Shown piece after piece: positions 33,435 to 45,602 of a stretch of 64,000 nucleotides of DNA. Each line of letters opens with the position of its first letter. Position 1 is the first letter of the stretch. The stretch covers positions 708,855 to 772,854 of the forward strand of contig UYJD01000012.1 of assembly GCA_900618795.1 (NCBI GenBank), given 5' to 3'. The stretch comes from Cyanodermella asteris. Its lineage: Eukaryota > Ascomycota > Lecanoromycetes > Ostropales > Stictidaceae. Under the pieces are notes generated by a model. That model did not search any database, was not told the DNA's origin, and saw nothing but the letters and a program-made list of their open reading frames with translations. The translations under genes and the position numbers were made by a program.

Positions 33435-33736
33435 GTTGCGCAAAAGAAGGTGTGGGCGTTGAAGGAGCGTGGGCGGCGTGTGGCTACGCCAAATGGAAGA
33501 GCGACCGAATTGCTTGTTTGCGAAACGTGTTTGGAACTTTCGGATGCGTGAGACGGTGACGCGTTTTGCAGGGTCCCGCAGAGCCGCACTTGGCTACAGC
33601 CAAGTACAGTTGGATGTCGTCTATGAGATCTACGCCTTTTGTATTGATGAACTCGTCCTTGAAGGATCTCTGTCCTGTTTCTCTGCATTGCTAACTCACA
33701 GCCCAAGAACCATGTCTTTCCAGCTCTCCGCATGTC
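33435..33736. promoter_or_regulatory. ALG7 promoter region
   Basis: 302 bp between the ALG7 start and the 3' end of the same-strand esterase gene. It must hold the ALG7 promoter and the esterase 3' UTR. Confidence 0.4.
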
Positions 33737-35203
33737 TCAAATTGAGACAAACCCTTTCAATCGGAGCTTCATTCTCTGCGTAAGACGCTCGGCAGAAGGG
33801 GCCCCATACACGTACGACTGGTCCTCTCGAGTCCTGTTCCAGGCATTCAATATCAAATCTCTGTATGCATAGTGGCCCAAGGTTCGTGGATGAAAGGTCT
33901 TGATCCAATGAGTGGGCTCCCACCAGGACACTCCCGTGACCCAGAAACGTGCGGGGGGATCCTCATTGATCTCTAATTGGTCTTGAACGAACGACTGCAG
34001 AGATCCAGTCGTGTTATCATAGGACCACCCCGCTGTCGCGAGGGCGCATATGGTGTACTCTGTGACGTTGCGAGACGTCTCAGAGCTCCACAGACAGTAC
34101 TCGCCAAAACGACCAAAAGGTAACGGATGGCGAATGGATCCGAACGAACCAACACCATATTCAGACTTGGTATCCCAGCGGCCCCATGTTCCATTCTGTT
34201 TCGGCCGTTTGACATTGTCTGGCCATCCAGAAAGGAAAAAGAATGTTTCTGAGCGACCTATAGAAGGCTCCATGACTTCCTCGTTGCCTTCTTCAAAATC
34301 ACAAAAACGGTGACCCTCCCAAGAAGGATTAGGATCAATGAAGATGATCCTGGTACTCTCTGTTGTTACAGAATACTCCATGTTAACTTTCCATATGGCT
34401 GCCTTGATGACTTCGTTCACCGAATCCACCATGTCATTCAGAAGCTCTCGGCGAACACCACTGAGATACTCCCAGATACCACGCCGATACAAGTTCTCAT
34501 GATGACCGGGTTGCCAGAACCAAAATGTGACATTATCACACCACTTCGTTTCTGCGTTGAAGAACCGTGGGTAGCCAGTGTAAAAGATCCGTAACTCAGG
34601 GTTTCCTTTGTCAAGTATTCGTCGAAGCACTTTCACGACACTCCGCTCGAGGCCCCACTGCATATCCTCAATGGCATACCAAAGACTTCCCACGCACCCT
34701 GGGCTATGGAACCCCTGATACCGCAAAATGCATGCATCGAGTACAGTCGCAAAGCCAACGTCGTCACCCCCAACTGATAGAGTAACAAAATCCATCAAAT
34801 CAGGGGTTTGCCATTGATCAATCTGCCCATCCTCTTTCAGAAGGTCAAATGTGGTGGCACCTGTGCAGGCATAGCTTTCCAGAAGGTTGAGTGCAGCCCC
34901 AGTCTCGTTGAGAAGGTATGGGTAGGACATGTCGCCTTTGCGGCACCCACCCCATTCCGTTATACCCGCGCCGATTCCAGCGGCATATGAATCCCCGAAG
35001 GCGATAAAATTGGCGGGACTGTTCGAGGATGATGGTTCATTCGTAGGATCAGTTCCGTCATTACTGATCGCCAGGCTCGCTGATAGCTTTGTTGGTTCAT
35101 ACGGCTCTACATGTGCGCTGATTACGCGTTGGTCGGAAGCGGCAAGGGCACGAATTAAATGTACAGACAGGGTGAATAGCACTAGCAAGGCAGCCATGCT
35201 CAT
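33737..35203 (-). CDS. Secreted SGNH/GDSL-type esterase
   Basis: 488-residue single-exon hydrolase. A hydrophobic N-terminus (MSMAALLVLFTLSVHLIRALAA) acts as signal peptide or anchor. Block I is FIAFGDSYAAGIG with Ser72 as the nucleophile. Block III-like SVGGDDVGF and the C-terminal block with FHPRTLGHYAY (catalytic His) are present. Seven or more NxS/T sites (NET, NVT, NGT, NTT, NRT) fit a secreted glycoprotein. The large fungal GDSL relatives include acetyl-esterases and lipases, but the substrate is unknown. Start: ATG 35203, with a second ATG two codons later; upstream frame lacks ATG. Confidence 0.85.
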   Translation of the reverse strand: MSMAALLVLFTLSVHLIRALAASDQRVISAHVEPYEPTKLSASLAISNDGTDPTNEPSSSNSPANFIAFGDSYAAGIGAGITEWGGCRKGDMSYPYLLNETGAALNLLESYACTGATTFDLLKEDGQIDQWQTPDLMDFVTLSVGGDDVGFATVLDACILRYQGFHSPGCVGSLWYAIEDMQWGLERSVVKVLRRILDKGNPELRIFYTGYPRFFNAETKWCDNVTFWFWQPGHHENLYRRGIWEYLSGVRRELLNDMVDSVNEVIKAAIWKVNMEYSVTTESTRIIFIDPNPSWEGHRFCDFEEGNEEVMEPSIGRSETFFFLSGWPDNVKRPKQNGTWGRWDTKSEYGVGSFGSIRHPLPFGRFGEYCLWSSETSRNVTEYTICALATAGWSYDNTTGSLQSFVQDQLEINEDPPARFWVTGVSWWEPTHWIKTFHPRTLGHYAYRDLILNAWNRTREDQSYVYGAPSAERLTQRMKLRLKGFVSI

Positions 35204-36072
35204 GCACGACACTTTAGGGCCGTTAGGGAAGCATGTATCAGAAGTAAGAGAGCTCAAATCCCGTAAGATAAAATCCCGGGCTCAAGAATGATTAAAAAGC
35301 CATACTTTGAAGACAGTGAAGAACAGCCGTCGGTGCGAAGAATTATGATCTTGATCTTCAAGGACTTTGCCTTAGTGCTTACTTCGTGTGGCAGCACGAA
35401 CGCAGCCCCGCGCCCTCAGTCCTCAACACGGCGCGAGTCATTGGTGGTTTCATCGAGTCCCGATGTGCGAATGTTGCAGCCTAGATCCTAAAGCCAGGTT
35501 TCAGTCACGCTTGTGGTTGGTCATCGATGATCGCCAAGTCCTCAAAGTGCGCAAGTATTTTCAGGGTGAGAGACGAATTTATCGACGTGATGGACGACCG
35601 GTGATGTGCTGGAGGCATACAAGATCATGTTGAGGCTACAATGGTGGCCGACGAAGCGGGCTGACTTGAGCCGAAGCACTGCCATGCCACCCCCAGCGAG
35701 ATACTATCATACACGTGCGGATGAATATATTGTGAGCACCGGATGTTCTGTCAGTTGTAATATTTTGTGTCGTTTCGGAGACTCTAAAGATCTTCTATGA
35801 TACATTACAATGCCGTCAACGCTCATGCTAGCGAAATGCCCGAGCAAAACAGGGCCTGAAATGAGAGGCCATTGCGCATCGTTGACTTGTTGTACAGCAA
35901 AACGCTTCAAACTCCCGGTGACTCCGATGCAAAACTGGCTTCCCCAAACGCTCTCCCAGAAAAGTAGGTTACAACGAACTGAAACGCCTCAATTTCAATC
36001 GGCTCGAGGCAGCACACTTATCACCTTTCTCGACGGCCGCAACGTCGTGGCGCTCGAGATTTCATAGTTGTT
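35204..36072. other. Intergenic, 0.87 kb
   Basis: Esterase promoter and kinase 3' UTR. No supported gene; short plus-strand frames (for example 35810-36067) lack any recognisable feature. Confidence 0.4.
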
Positions 36073-38215
36073 TCAAGCAATGTTGGGCCAACGTGAGACC
36101 AGACCCTTGATCCAACCTCCATATAGATCGTCTGCCAATTGCTTCGTGTGTTCGAGGCCAGGAATGGCCACTCCAGGCAGGCTGTCGAGCATGCCCTGGC
36201 GCTGTGCTCCGTTGCTCACGCCAAGAGGATCCAGAGACGCAGGTACGAAGCTGCTCTGCCTGCGCTTATGGCTCTTCAGATGTGGATTGTTATTCGACAG
36301 CACCAGTCGCTGTGCTTTGCTTTCGCGGTGATCAACGTTCTTGTTGTTGCCAACATTCTCTTTCTCAAGCAGCGGTCCGGCCGCTGAAACTTGGCGAGTT
36401 GGTGGTTGGCTGCTGGGAATCATCATAGGAATGCCCGACTGCGCTGCGAGCACTGGTGCAAGCTTGGGATCGCGCATGAGTTTGCCGTACATGTTCACCA
36501 GCAAGTTCCAGGTGCCCTCTGGGTCGGTCATGTTGAGAGTGGCCAAGGCATTTGCAGCATTGCCAATTGCGTCGCGACGGGCTTTGTCGCCAGTGTGCGC
36601 GTAGACTTCCTGTGCTGCTGGGTCGATACACTTTGTGAATGCCCGCTGTCCGAGAAGCGAGTCTCGTGTAATCACAGTCGAAGTTGGATGGGCCCAACTC
36701 TGTTGATGATCCTGGGGTTCGGAGCCGGTCCAGCTTCCACTGTCTTCAAGAATTCCTGTGTTTTGCAAGCTGAAATCACTGGTCGACCGAGAAATCGTTG
36801 GCGAGACATAGTCGCCAGACACTCGGCGAAACTGACGGACACTTGAAGCAGAGTTTCCAAATGACATGTCTGGAGCCAAAGGCCTTCTATGCGTTGTGCC
36901 GACAAGGCTGGATTTGCGTTTGGATGGTGACTCGGAATTTGAAAGCTGCGCTGCGGCTGGTCTTCTTGCCACAGTACTGACACTGTTGACACGACGCATG
37001 GTTGAAGGAGTCCTTTTCTCCTTCGAGTTAGGGGAGGCTACCCTCATGGGGTTTGGTAGCTGAGGATCGCATTCGTTGATCGAGAGTTTTGCCATATCAT
37101 CGGGCATCTCGTCGGCGTCTTGTTCGACCAGAGTGCTACTCCGGCTGAGTGAAACTTGTCTCCGTTGAGCAGTAGGGTACTTCGGAGCCGTTGCAATGGT
37201 GGGCACAGCCTTAACTGTATCGAATACCCAGCCATCTCCATCGTTGGCCTCCGGGCTGGGCATTGCCTTCATCGTCTCTTCATAGTACTTTGGCTCCGCT
37301 GCTCGGCCCCGTGCAGCCTCCCACTCTTGCCGTCTGATGACCAGTTCTGTCAAACCTTCTGTTTTGCCTGCTCGTCGAATGAAAGGGTGTCGGAGGAGTG
37401 TCTTAGCAGTGGGACGAGTGTCGGGGTCCTTCACCAGGCAGCATGCCACAAAATCTTTCATATCTTTGCTGAAGTTGGAACCTGTCAGGCGTGGTGCGGG
37501 CTCCCTCGGAATCTTGAACAATACTTTCATAGGATGCACCTCGGCATGAGGAGGAGCGCCATTGATCATCTCCATTGCGGTAATGCCCAGAGACCATATG
37601 TCGGCCCGTCGATCATAGCCATTTTCTTCAATGACTTCTGGCGCCATCCAGAACGGCGTGCCAACGAACGTGTAACGGATTGACTTCATCTCCGTAATCT
37701 GTGCGGCAACGCCAAAGTCTGCCAGCTTGACTTTACCTGCCGACGACAGCAGGACGTTGGCCGCTTTCACGTCTCGATGAATCTTGCCCTCTCGATGCAG
37801 GTAGTCGAGACCCAGCAGAAGCTCGCGGCAAATGATGGCAACATGGCTCTCGTTGAAGGGCCCTGGTCTGAGAAGATCCTGGCAGGAACCTCCACCAAGG
37901 AACTCCATCACGATCCATAGCTTTGATCCTCGTAAGAAGCTTGTTTTGTACTGTGTGATGTGTGGGCTGGCACACGTGCTCAGGACGCTGATCTCCCCTT
38001 GAATCTCTTGGATGTCTTCTTCGCTGGACTCGAGGTCAATGTGTTTGATGGCGATGACTTCACCTGTGGCCCTTTCGATGGCTTTGTAGACCACACCGAA
38101 GCTCCCGCCTATTTGAAAGTCAGCTTGGTCATGCCGCAACAAGAATATTCAACGTACTCCCAAGTTCCTCGAGGAGCTGATAGCGAGCTCCCTCGTCCAC
38201 GTCCATCATATCCAT
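36073..38215 (-). CDS. STE20-family germinal-centre kinase (Kic1/Nak1/POD6- or Sid1-like)
   Basis: Ser/Thr kinase with the catalytic domain at the N-terminus, the GCK layout, 697 aa. Exons 38215-38158 and 38108-36073; the 49-bp intron (donor GTACGT, branch AGCTGAC, acceptor TAG) splits the glycine loop ELGSGSFGVVYK. VAIKH-type lysine (IAIKHIDLES), HRDVKAANVLL, DFGVAAQ and GTPFWMAPEVIEE are intact. The tail of over 400 residues is disordered and Ser-rich. Such kinases act upstream of NDR kinases in morphogenesis (RAM) or septation (SIN); IAIKHIDLES and LSTCASPHITQYKTSFLRG favour the Kic1/Nak1 side. Start: ATG 38215 (MDMMDVDEG) fits relatives; an in-frame ATG at 38380 would add 55 basic residues. 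Confidence 0.88.
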
Positions 38216-39062
38216 GGCGGTGGCTGCAGACGCTTTCCTTGTCTTGGGGTAGCTACTTGAACGTCGTAGCTTCCGTCGTCTGCGAGGCCGGATGGTTGTC
38301 GGATAAGAGACGTCGTTGAGGAAAGAAGGTGAGCTTTGGGAGGGAGGAAGTAGCTCTGGACTTTGAAAGCAACAGTCCATGCTTTGCAGGCCGTTGCCCC
38401 GTTGCAGCTTGACTTCGGCTCAGGGTCAGCGGTCGAGTAGACCAGTCCTAATCACGTTAAGCTTCGATCGAGGCTCGGGTTGCTTGGTGTGGACGCAAAG
38501 AGGTGGTGGTAGCTGCATGATGATGCTTGTTTGTGTGGGTCCCTGTTGTCAGGGCGACGCGGCATCGCCGGCTGCGCGTGCAGCAGAGATGATGCGCATC
38601 CCATTTCCAACCTCGGATGCTTGCACAACGACCTGGCCATCTTGACTTTCTAATGACAGCTGCAGGGGGTTCCGCGGGCCTCGTGTTACAGGTTCGGGTG
38701 TTTCAATACCAAATAGACAACCCCAATTGGAGAACGAAATTACGCCAGCACGCCAGCAACCTGTCCTGTATCATGGATGTACGTCCACATGCACTTTTCC
38801 TACCATCGATGCTTGTACTCAAAGCTGCTACTGCATATCTGCATCGAGCTTGATAGACCTGTAGCGTAGAACAATGTGGTTATACTGATCCGAAGTTGAG
38901 TCCAAAAAGGCCGCCTCGTGAGCTCAGGCGTGTCGTCCAAGACGATGAAGTAAACTGTGGCTGAAAAGTGGACACGATTTAATAATGTGCTGTGGCGCTC
39001 CGTCTCTCCTTTCACACTCGAACAAATCGTGAACGACAATCTTGCCAGGAGCAATTCCTCCA
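38216..39062. promoter_or_regulatory. Divergent promoter region (GCK kinase / ALG10)
   Basis: About 0.85 kb between divergent genes. The kinase-proximal 165 bp could be coding if the upstream ATG at 38380 is used. No further gene seen. Confidence 0.4.
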
Positions 39063-40913
39063 ATGCCGAGCGCTCCAAACAGCTTTCTGGCATCCCTCGC
39101 GCTGGTCGGTGGAGCCAGCGTCGTGTGGTTGTCAATTGTCGCGAACCACGTCTCTGGCCCGTACCTGGTGAGTTTTGAACTCGCTTGTTCAGAGGCGAAA
39201 TGTGGCTGACAATGGTATGATTTAGGACGAGTATTTCCACGTCCGACAAGCAGAACAATACTGGATCGGTAACTGGCATGTGTGGGATTCCAAAATCACA
39301 ACGCCACCTGGCCTGTATGTGACGACTCTGGGTCCCATTTTCTCCCATTTTTCCTCCCGATTAACTGGAAGCAAAGATATGTGATTTCGTGGGCCTGGCT
39401 ATTCGTGCTGAGCCTATTCAAGTTTGACTTGATCAACAAACTTCGAAGTATCAATGGCATCGTAGGCGTACCGGCCATTTTCGCCACAGCGCATTACCTC
39501 CTGGACGCCGTCCATGGAGACGAGTTGGTGCCTCGACAGCCCAAGAACAAGCCAGCTGCAACGAAGGGAGGCAGACTCTCGCGAGTCGGGTTCGCCGGTA
39601 TTGCACGCAACATTGCTTTCTTCCCTCCTCTGTTCTTCTTCTCGGGGCTCTATTATACAGACGTCGTCTCTGTTTTAGCGGTCCTTGTGGCATACGAGTA
39701 TTTTCATGACCACAACACGATCGGGCTCGTCTTGACCGGTCTGCTGTCCTTGACATTTAGGCAAAACAACGTCTTTTGGTGTGCCATCTACCTGGCTGGA
39801 CTAGAGGTTGTTCGTAGCCTGAAACGCAATGAACGCAGACACAGCTTGGCCACGTACACAGACATTCCTACCATCCTGAATGAGAGCTGGACAAGGGGCG
39901 AGTACTACGATCCATCGGTGGACCACGCAGGAGCCGAAGGTGAGTCCGCCCGCGAGGATCAGAGACTTTGAACGACTGACCTGGGCCTAGACTACATTTT
40001 GTGTGCAGTGACAATTGCCATCGCTGCCGTCGTCAATCTACGCACTCTCCTCCCCAAGCTGATTCCGTACATCAGCCTTCTCGTCTCTTTCGCAGGCTTC
40101 ATTTTATGGAACGGCGGTGTCGTGCTCGGCGACAAGAGCAACCATGTCGCCTCCCTTCACCTTCCCCAAATGCTGTATATTTGGGCCTACTTCGCGTTCT
40201 TCTCGTTCCCGGCCATCATCCCTGCCGTTATTCTGCGACTCGAACAAGCCTTTCAGTCGCCCCAGCCTCTGCGAGCACTCTACAGCTTCCTTCCTCGCCC
40301 AATGGTCCTATGCATTGGCGTGCTTGGCAGCGCAGCTGCTGTTCACTACAACACCATCATTCACCCTTTCACGCTCGCAGACAACCGGCATTATACCTTC
40401 TATATATTCCGGATTTTACGTTTGTATCCCTTCCTCAGATATGCCGCAATACCTGTTTACATGGCCTGCGCATGGGGCGCGGTCCTTGCGCTAGGCTCAA
40501 CTGAGCTGCCTAGCCTTTCGTCTATTTCAATTGCCACCTCCAAAGGCACCGATTCCAAGGCGAAGTCTAAGGCCGCACAGGCTAGTTCTTCTAGCACACT
40601 CGCTCGCAAAGGCAACCGCACCAGCTTCGTCCTCATCTGGCTCATTTCATCAGCGCTCGGCTTGATCACGGCGCCGCTGGTCGAGCCGCGATATTACATC
40701 TTGCCATGGCTTATTTGGCGTCTACACGTTCCCGTCTACGGCGCGAAGGCGGATGCGGAGCCCAGGTCGCTGGCAGCGCAGATTGCTGCTTGGATGCCTT
40801 GGGTTGAAACGGCATGGGTGCTGTCAGTGAATGCCGTGACGATGTGGATATTTGTCAGCTGGGGCTTCGAATGGAAACAGGAACCTGGGGCGGTGCAGAG
40901 GTTCATGTGGTGA
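39063..40913 (+). CDS. ALG10: Dolichyl-P-Glc:Glc2Man9GlcNAc2-PP-dolichol alpha-1,2-glucosyltransferase
   Basis: ER multi-spanning enzyme (DIE2/ALG10 family) that adds the terminal glucose to the N-glycan precursor. 559 aa from four exons: 39063-39167, 39226-39314, 39377-39939 and 39991-40913. Introns are 58, 62 and 51 bp; introns 1 and 3 have CTGAC branch points. The third exon join gives [15 protein letters not shown], which replaces an in-frame stop met without splicing. Family signatures: [66 protein letters not shown] and the terminal RFMW. About 11 hydrophobic segments are visible. Confidence 0.95.
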
Positions 40914-41661
40914 TTACGAACGCCAGCAAAGTTCTCGTCAAGGCATGTAGAAACTGATTCTTCGGCAACTGGCCGCGCATTTTGACCCAATATCTGTGTC
41001 ATAATCGTTCGTCGGGAGAGCTGCTTTTCAAACAACGTGATGCTTACCCGTCTTGAATCAGCCGAGTGACTCTGAAAAAGGTGATTGAACTATGCTGCTA
41101 GCTCTGTGCATGACCGTAAGAAAGAATCCTGCAGTTGAGGCACGTGACGCATTATGCTCGGAAAAGCAAGGACATTGGTCAAGACCCTTATAGCTCCTTT
41201 CCTGGGTATCGTGCACTGTATGGATCTTGCGGAAGGAATGATGAAAACGCGAGTGATGGCGTGAAATCCAGCTGAAGGTCTTTGCTTGATGAGTCACGTT
41301 CCAGGCGTTTCGCTGCACAGCAACCCAATGGTCCGCTGTGGCAAAATGCAACGGCTGCCATCGACTACCAGCAGGCCATGACAAACATCACCTCTGTCGC
41401 AACGCTAGCGATCCACCGTTCACTCTGAAATCCATGCGCATCTAGCTACAAAGGTCTGGTCACTCTTAGAATCGAACTGCGCCCATCGCCCCCACGACCA
41501 TTTCGACGCGCAGCATCGCTAGTCTGCTCTAAGTAGTCTGCTCTACACAATGAAGTCAACGCTTTTATGACACCGCAGGCTGCCATTATTCCTACGCGGT
41601 AGACTACCCTCCCGAGATTTCTCGCATCTCGTAGCCCGCTCATCGCACACAAATTCGAAAT
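40914..41661. other. Intergenic between ALG10 and the RBR ligase
   Basis: 0.75 kb: ALG10 3' UTR and RBR promoter. Nothing else supported. Confidence 0.4.
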
Positions 41662-43561
41662 ATGAATGAAGACGACGAACGCACAGAGGAGCTGGCCTCC
41701 ATGGAAGCCATTTTCCCTGAGATGGTGCGCGATGGCCCTTATGCCATCTCCTTGGATATTCCCGTTCCTCTCTCAAAGCCTGTTCGTGTCATCTTTCCCG
41801 CCGTACAGCAGATTTCGCCTCCGCCAGTATCCCTTCATGATACGCTGTCTTCGCAACAGATTGCCAATCCGGATAACGAGGACAAGAAAGAAGTCCATCA
41901 CTTATGGAATTTGCCTTCCTTGATGCTTTCGGTGGTCCTTCCTGACCAGTATCCATCCGAAAAGCCGCCAGAGATCGTCTTGAAAGCATCAGAGAAATGG
42001 ATTCCCCAGAGCAAGCTCGACGACTTGGTAAAAGCCGCAACCACGATGTGGGAAGAATATGGATGTGGACAGATTCTCTACTCGTACATCGAGCACCTCC
42101 ATGAGGCGGCCGAAAATTGCTTCAACTTGGCGGACGACGGAACGCTCGATGTCTCTGCCGATCTCAAAGTTGCTCTTCTCGACCATGATTCTAAGATCAA
42201 GAAGGACAAATTCGACAAGGAAACTTTTGACTGCATGATGTGCCTCGAGCCCAAGAAGGGTGTGGCTTGTCATCGCTTGGTCGACTGCGGCCATGTCTTC
42301 TGCGTGTCTTGCCTGCAGGATTTCTACAACAGCTGTATCACGGAGGGCGATGTCGACAATGTGAAGTGCATAAACCCGGACTGTGGAAAAGCGGCGAACG
42401 GGACCAAGCCACTGAAGAAGAGGAAGCGGTTACAGCCTAGTGAGCTTCTCCAAATCCCGCTTGCCGAAGAGACCGTTCAGCGGTACGTCAAGATCAGGCG
42501 AAAGCGAAAGCTCGAGGCGAACCCGAATACGATCTACTGTCCGCGCACTTGGTGCCAGGAACCAGCTCGTGTGGGAGACGCTCAATCCAGCGATGACAGT
42601 GACGCGGAGGCCGAGGAAGAAAAGGAGCAGCTGCAAACAGCTACACCGGTCAAAAACGGAGAATCAACTACTGGAGAAGATCAAGCACCAGCACAAGCTA
42701 TACCGCCTCCGGGTGAGCGGCTTGCGGTATGCACAAGCTGTACTTTCGCTTTCTGTGTGGTCTGCAAAAGAACATGGCACGGCGAGTTTGGTTGGTGCAG
42801 CATACGATCACAAGGCGAGCTCTCCCGCGAAGAACGCGCCTCGGAAGACTACCTCAAGAAGCACTCGACGCCGTGCCCGACATGCAATGCGCGCAGTCAG
42901 AAGATTATGGGTTGCAATCACATGAAATGTCGACAATGCAACTCGCACTTCTGTTATTTGTGCTCGAGCTGGTTGTCGGCTGACAACCCATACAAACATT
43001 TCAACACACCCGGGACGCCGTGCTACCAGAAACTGTGGGAGCTGGAAGAAGGGGACGGTGAGTTGCCTCCTGCGTCTTGATAATGGGAAACGGATCATGC
43101 GTTGTAAGGTGTGTGTTTCCTCTATGTGGACACTTGCCAATGCATTATCCGCCTTTATCATCCCTGAAGTCTTTTGCTGATAGCTCTGATCAGGAGCTGG
43201 CGCACCACCACGCCCAGAAGCGCCTCCAATCGAGATCATCTTCGAGGAGGATCCACCACCGCGAGCACCCCGCCCTCCACGCCACGCAGCACCGGCAAGA
43301 GCAAATCCGAGAGCGCAAAATGTGCCGCCACCTGCGCCTGTGCCTGCGCCTGCTCCTCCTCAGCAGCAGGCTGAGGCTATTCGAGTACGACCACGAGGAC
43401 AGCAAGGTCTTGATGGGCAGGAGCCGATAGCCCCTGCAATGGCTGGCCAGGGATTGCAGCGATTTTTGGAACTGGCTGCGAGGGATGAAGAGGAGGATTG
43501 GGATTCGGACGAACTGGACGACTTGGAGGAGGAATTTGTCCAGTTTGCGCTCATGCAATGA
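41662..43561 (+). CDS. RWD-domain RBR E3 ubiquitin ligase (RNF14/Itt1-like)
   Basis: 587 aa from exons 41662-43057 and 43194-43561 (136-bp intron, donor GTGAGT, acceptor CAG). An RWD domain occupies about residues 8-165 (ELASMEAIFPEMV, LPDQYPSEKPPEI). RING1 begins near 190 (CMMCLEPKKG ... CGHVFCVSCLQDFY). An IBR region with a Ser/Glu insert follows (CPRTWCQEP ... CTSCTFAFCVVCKRTWHG). RING2 near 402-440 has CPTCNARSQKIMGCNHMKC, where the Cys of GCNH is the expected ubiquitin thioester site. The second exon encodes a Pro/Ala-rich then acidic tail (DEEEDWDSDELDDLEEEF). Budding-yeast Itt1 modulates translation termination; the function here is by family. Confidence 0.93.
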
Positions 43562-43879
43562 AGTGTGGTCTACTAAGCCATTATCGGCTATGGAGAAATG
43601 GAACGTACTAGATATTTATTTGCGTAGCGAAAGGTGCTGAGCGTCTGGCAGTCTTACAGGATAATTGAATAGAATGACGCCTGAACTAGTAATAACATTG
43701 CAAGCAGCAAGACTGGGTACTGCATATGATATCCATGTGTAGAGCTTATACACTTGGCTCCTTTACTTGATCCAGGAAGCAGCCTTGTTCGCTAGGTAAC
43801 GCAGCTCTACTGATGATATGGATGATATATGCAGATATGGAGACGAACAGGTCTGAGCACGTTCTAACATGACAGGGTA
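43562..43879. other. Intergenic between convergent RBR and AIM32-like genes
   Basis: 318 bp shared by two 3' ends. Nothing else seen. Confidence 0.4.
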
Positions 43880-44892
43880 TCAGCGGACACCGGCTGCGGC
43901 TCGCCCACCAAAGTCATGCACGCCCCTCAAAAGCTCCTTGATGACTCTCCCCTGATGCAGCGTCTCTCTCACAATCCCGGGCACATGCTTCGGTTCTACT
44001 CGCCCATACCAGACGCCGCATCCACTCAGATCGTTGGGTTTTCCATTGTGCACGGAATCGGGAGGAATGTATATCACCACATTCCCTGCGAATTTGTGAC
44101 CCCCAATATGGCTAACCTGACCTATGAGCGGCATCGCTGACGGCTCGCGTCCAAATTGTCGCTCGAACTCTGCCTGCAGAATCGGGCCCATGATACCGCA
44201 TCTTTGATCGCGTTGTCCGTGGCCGCAGATGAGGACTACGGGAGTCCTGATCGGATCTGTGCTGGCCTTGTCCGGTGCCTTAATCAGGTTGTCGCCAATT
44301 ACCGCTCTTGCGAAGCTCTTGATATGATCCTGTCTTGTGTCTGAAGTGTCCACCTTCAGTCGAACGAAGTCAGGGAAGAGGTAAGCGTAGGAGCCCTCGC
44401 TCGCCGGATTCGAGGTATCAGGTAGAGTCGAAGCAGTGACGGAAACCGAGAAGTCAGGCTACAAGCGCCATTAGCTATGTTTACACATCGCGGTTACGAG
44501 TACTGAAGCTTTCGAAACGTTTCACGACGCTAACAACTCACCCTATAGAAGTCGCTCTTCGGGCCCAACATGTCCTTCAGTTTCTTGACCAAGCTCCCCC
44601 GGTCCTCCTCCAGCTTGCTCGGCCACGACTGCGCACTTTGTTTGCCCGCAAGGACAACATGACGGTCGTAGTACGGCATGCTCATCTTACTTGTCCTGTC
44701 GATGGGCAGACCTTCCGGCATGTCCGGCGTTGCTGCGCAGCTGCAGGCCGGGTCGGGGCATTTCTCGAGAGTCTCGTAGGGTGGCGGGCTCTGTATGCGG
44801 CTGCTACCGGTCACGAGTTGGCGGATCTGGATAGCTGGGCGGCCAGAGTGGCTGCAGAGGCGAATGGCCCTGCATACTGGTCGTAGCTGCAT
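43880..44892 (-). CDS. AIM32: AIM32/Apd1-like thioredoxin-fold iron-sulfur protein
   Basis: 309 aa from exons 44892-44542 and 44458-43880; the 83-bp intron (donor GTGAGT, branch GCTAAT, acceptor TAG) joins KSDFYR to PDFSVSVTAST. The N-terminus is basic and Arg-rich (MQLRPVCRAIRLCSHSGRP), suggesting mitochondrial import. A Cys cluster CPDPACSCAATP lies near 45-57. The thioredoxin-like C-terminal domain carries VVLICGHGQRDQRCGIMGP and HIGGHKFAGNVVIY, the CxHxxRDxxCG and HxGGHxxAGN motifs of this family, whose Cys/His ligands bind a [2Fe-2S] cluster. Yeast Aim32 works in mitochondrial redox quality control of imported proteins. The gene is divergent from the dolichyl-PP phosphatase. Confidence 0.88.
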
Positions 44893-45602
44893 AGAGTAAA
44901 TGCTAGAGATTGTTGCATGATGTGTTCGTGGGGGCGCGATGCATGCGAGAACTTATGGCGAAGGAAGCTATGATGCGGCATTCGGCCTTCGGAGTCTGAT
45001 TCGGAGATCGGAGGGTGAACACGACAACATATAACGGCGACGCTCAATAATCACCAATCTTTGTGACCTGAAAAGGTTATGCAAATTCCGAAGGCATACA
45101 CATCTGACCTGGCTCGTGTTGAATGTACAGATAATTGCACTGCCTTTGGTGTCATGAGGACGTCTTTTCTTGTCAGAAATAAGTGATCCCAATACAGAAT
45201 AAATGACGTGCGTAAGACGCAATCATGTCCACCAGTGCAAGGTAAATGTTATAAACCTAGATGAGCAGACTGACGGTTGGCTCCCAGACCAGACGCGAAA
45301 TCTCATCATAGAATGAAAACATTGGATCTGGTGCATGAGTAGGAGCGTTGATTCAAGGCGTGCGGCCTGAACCGGGATTCATCCAGACGTCGAGCCGCTA
45401 AACCGAAAAGGGAGCCCAGACTCGCTGACGGCACCAAATTCACCCCAATCTCATACACAGGCCTCCAGTTCCACATCGATCATATATACATCGTCTCATT
45501 ACGAGCAGGACTTGGCAAACGACATAGACTTTCATGTATGATAGAATATTGGCCGGCTGGGCTTTCCTCCTTGCCGGCGAAGCGCCACGATCCATTCTCG
45601 AC
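44893..45602. promoter_or_regulatory. Divergent promoter region (AIM32-like / DOLPP1-like)
   Basis: 0.7 kb between divergent starts. No specific element is called. Confidence 0.4.

Noticed and set aside
41460-41480. AGAATCGAACT, resembling a reverse-strand tRNA B box
   Set aside because: No T-stem complement or cloverleaf can be drawn.
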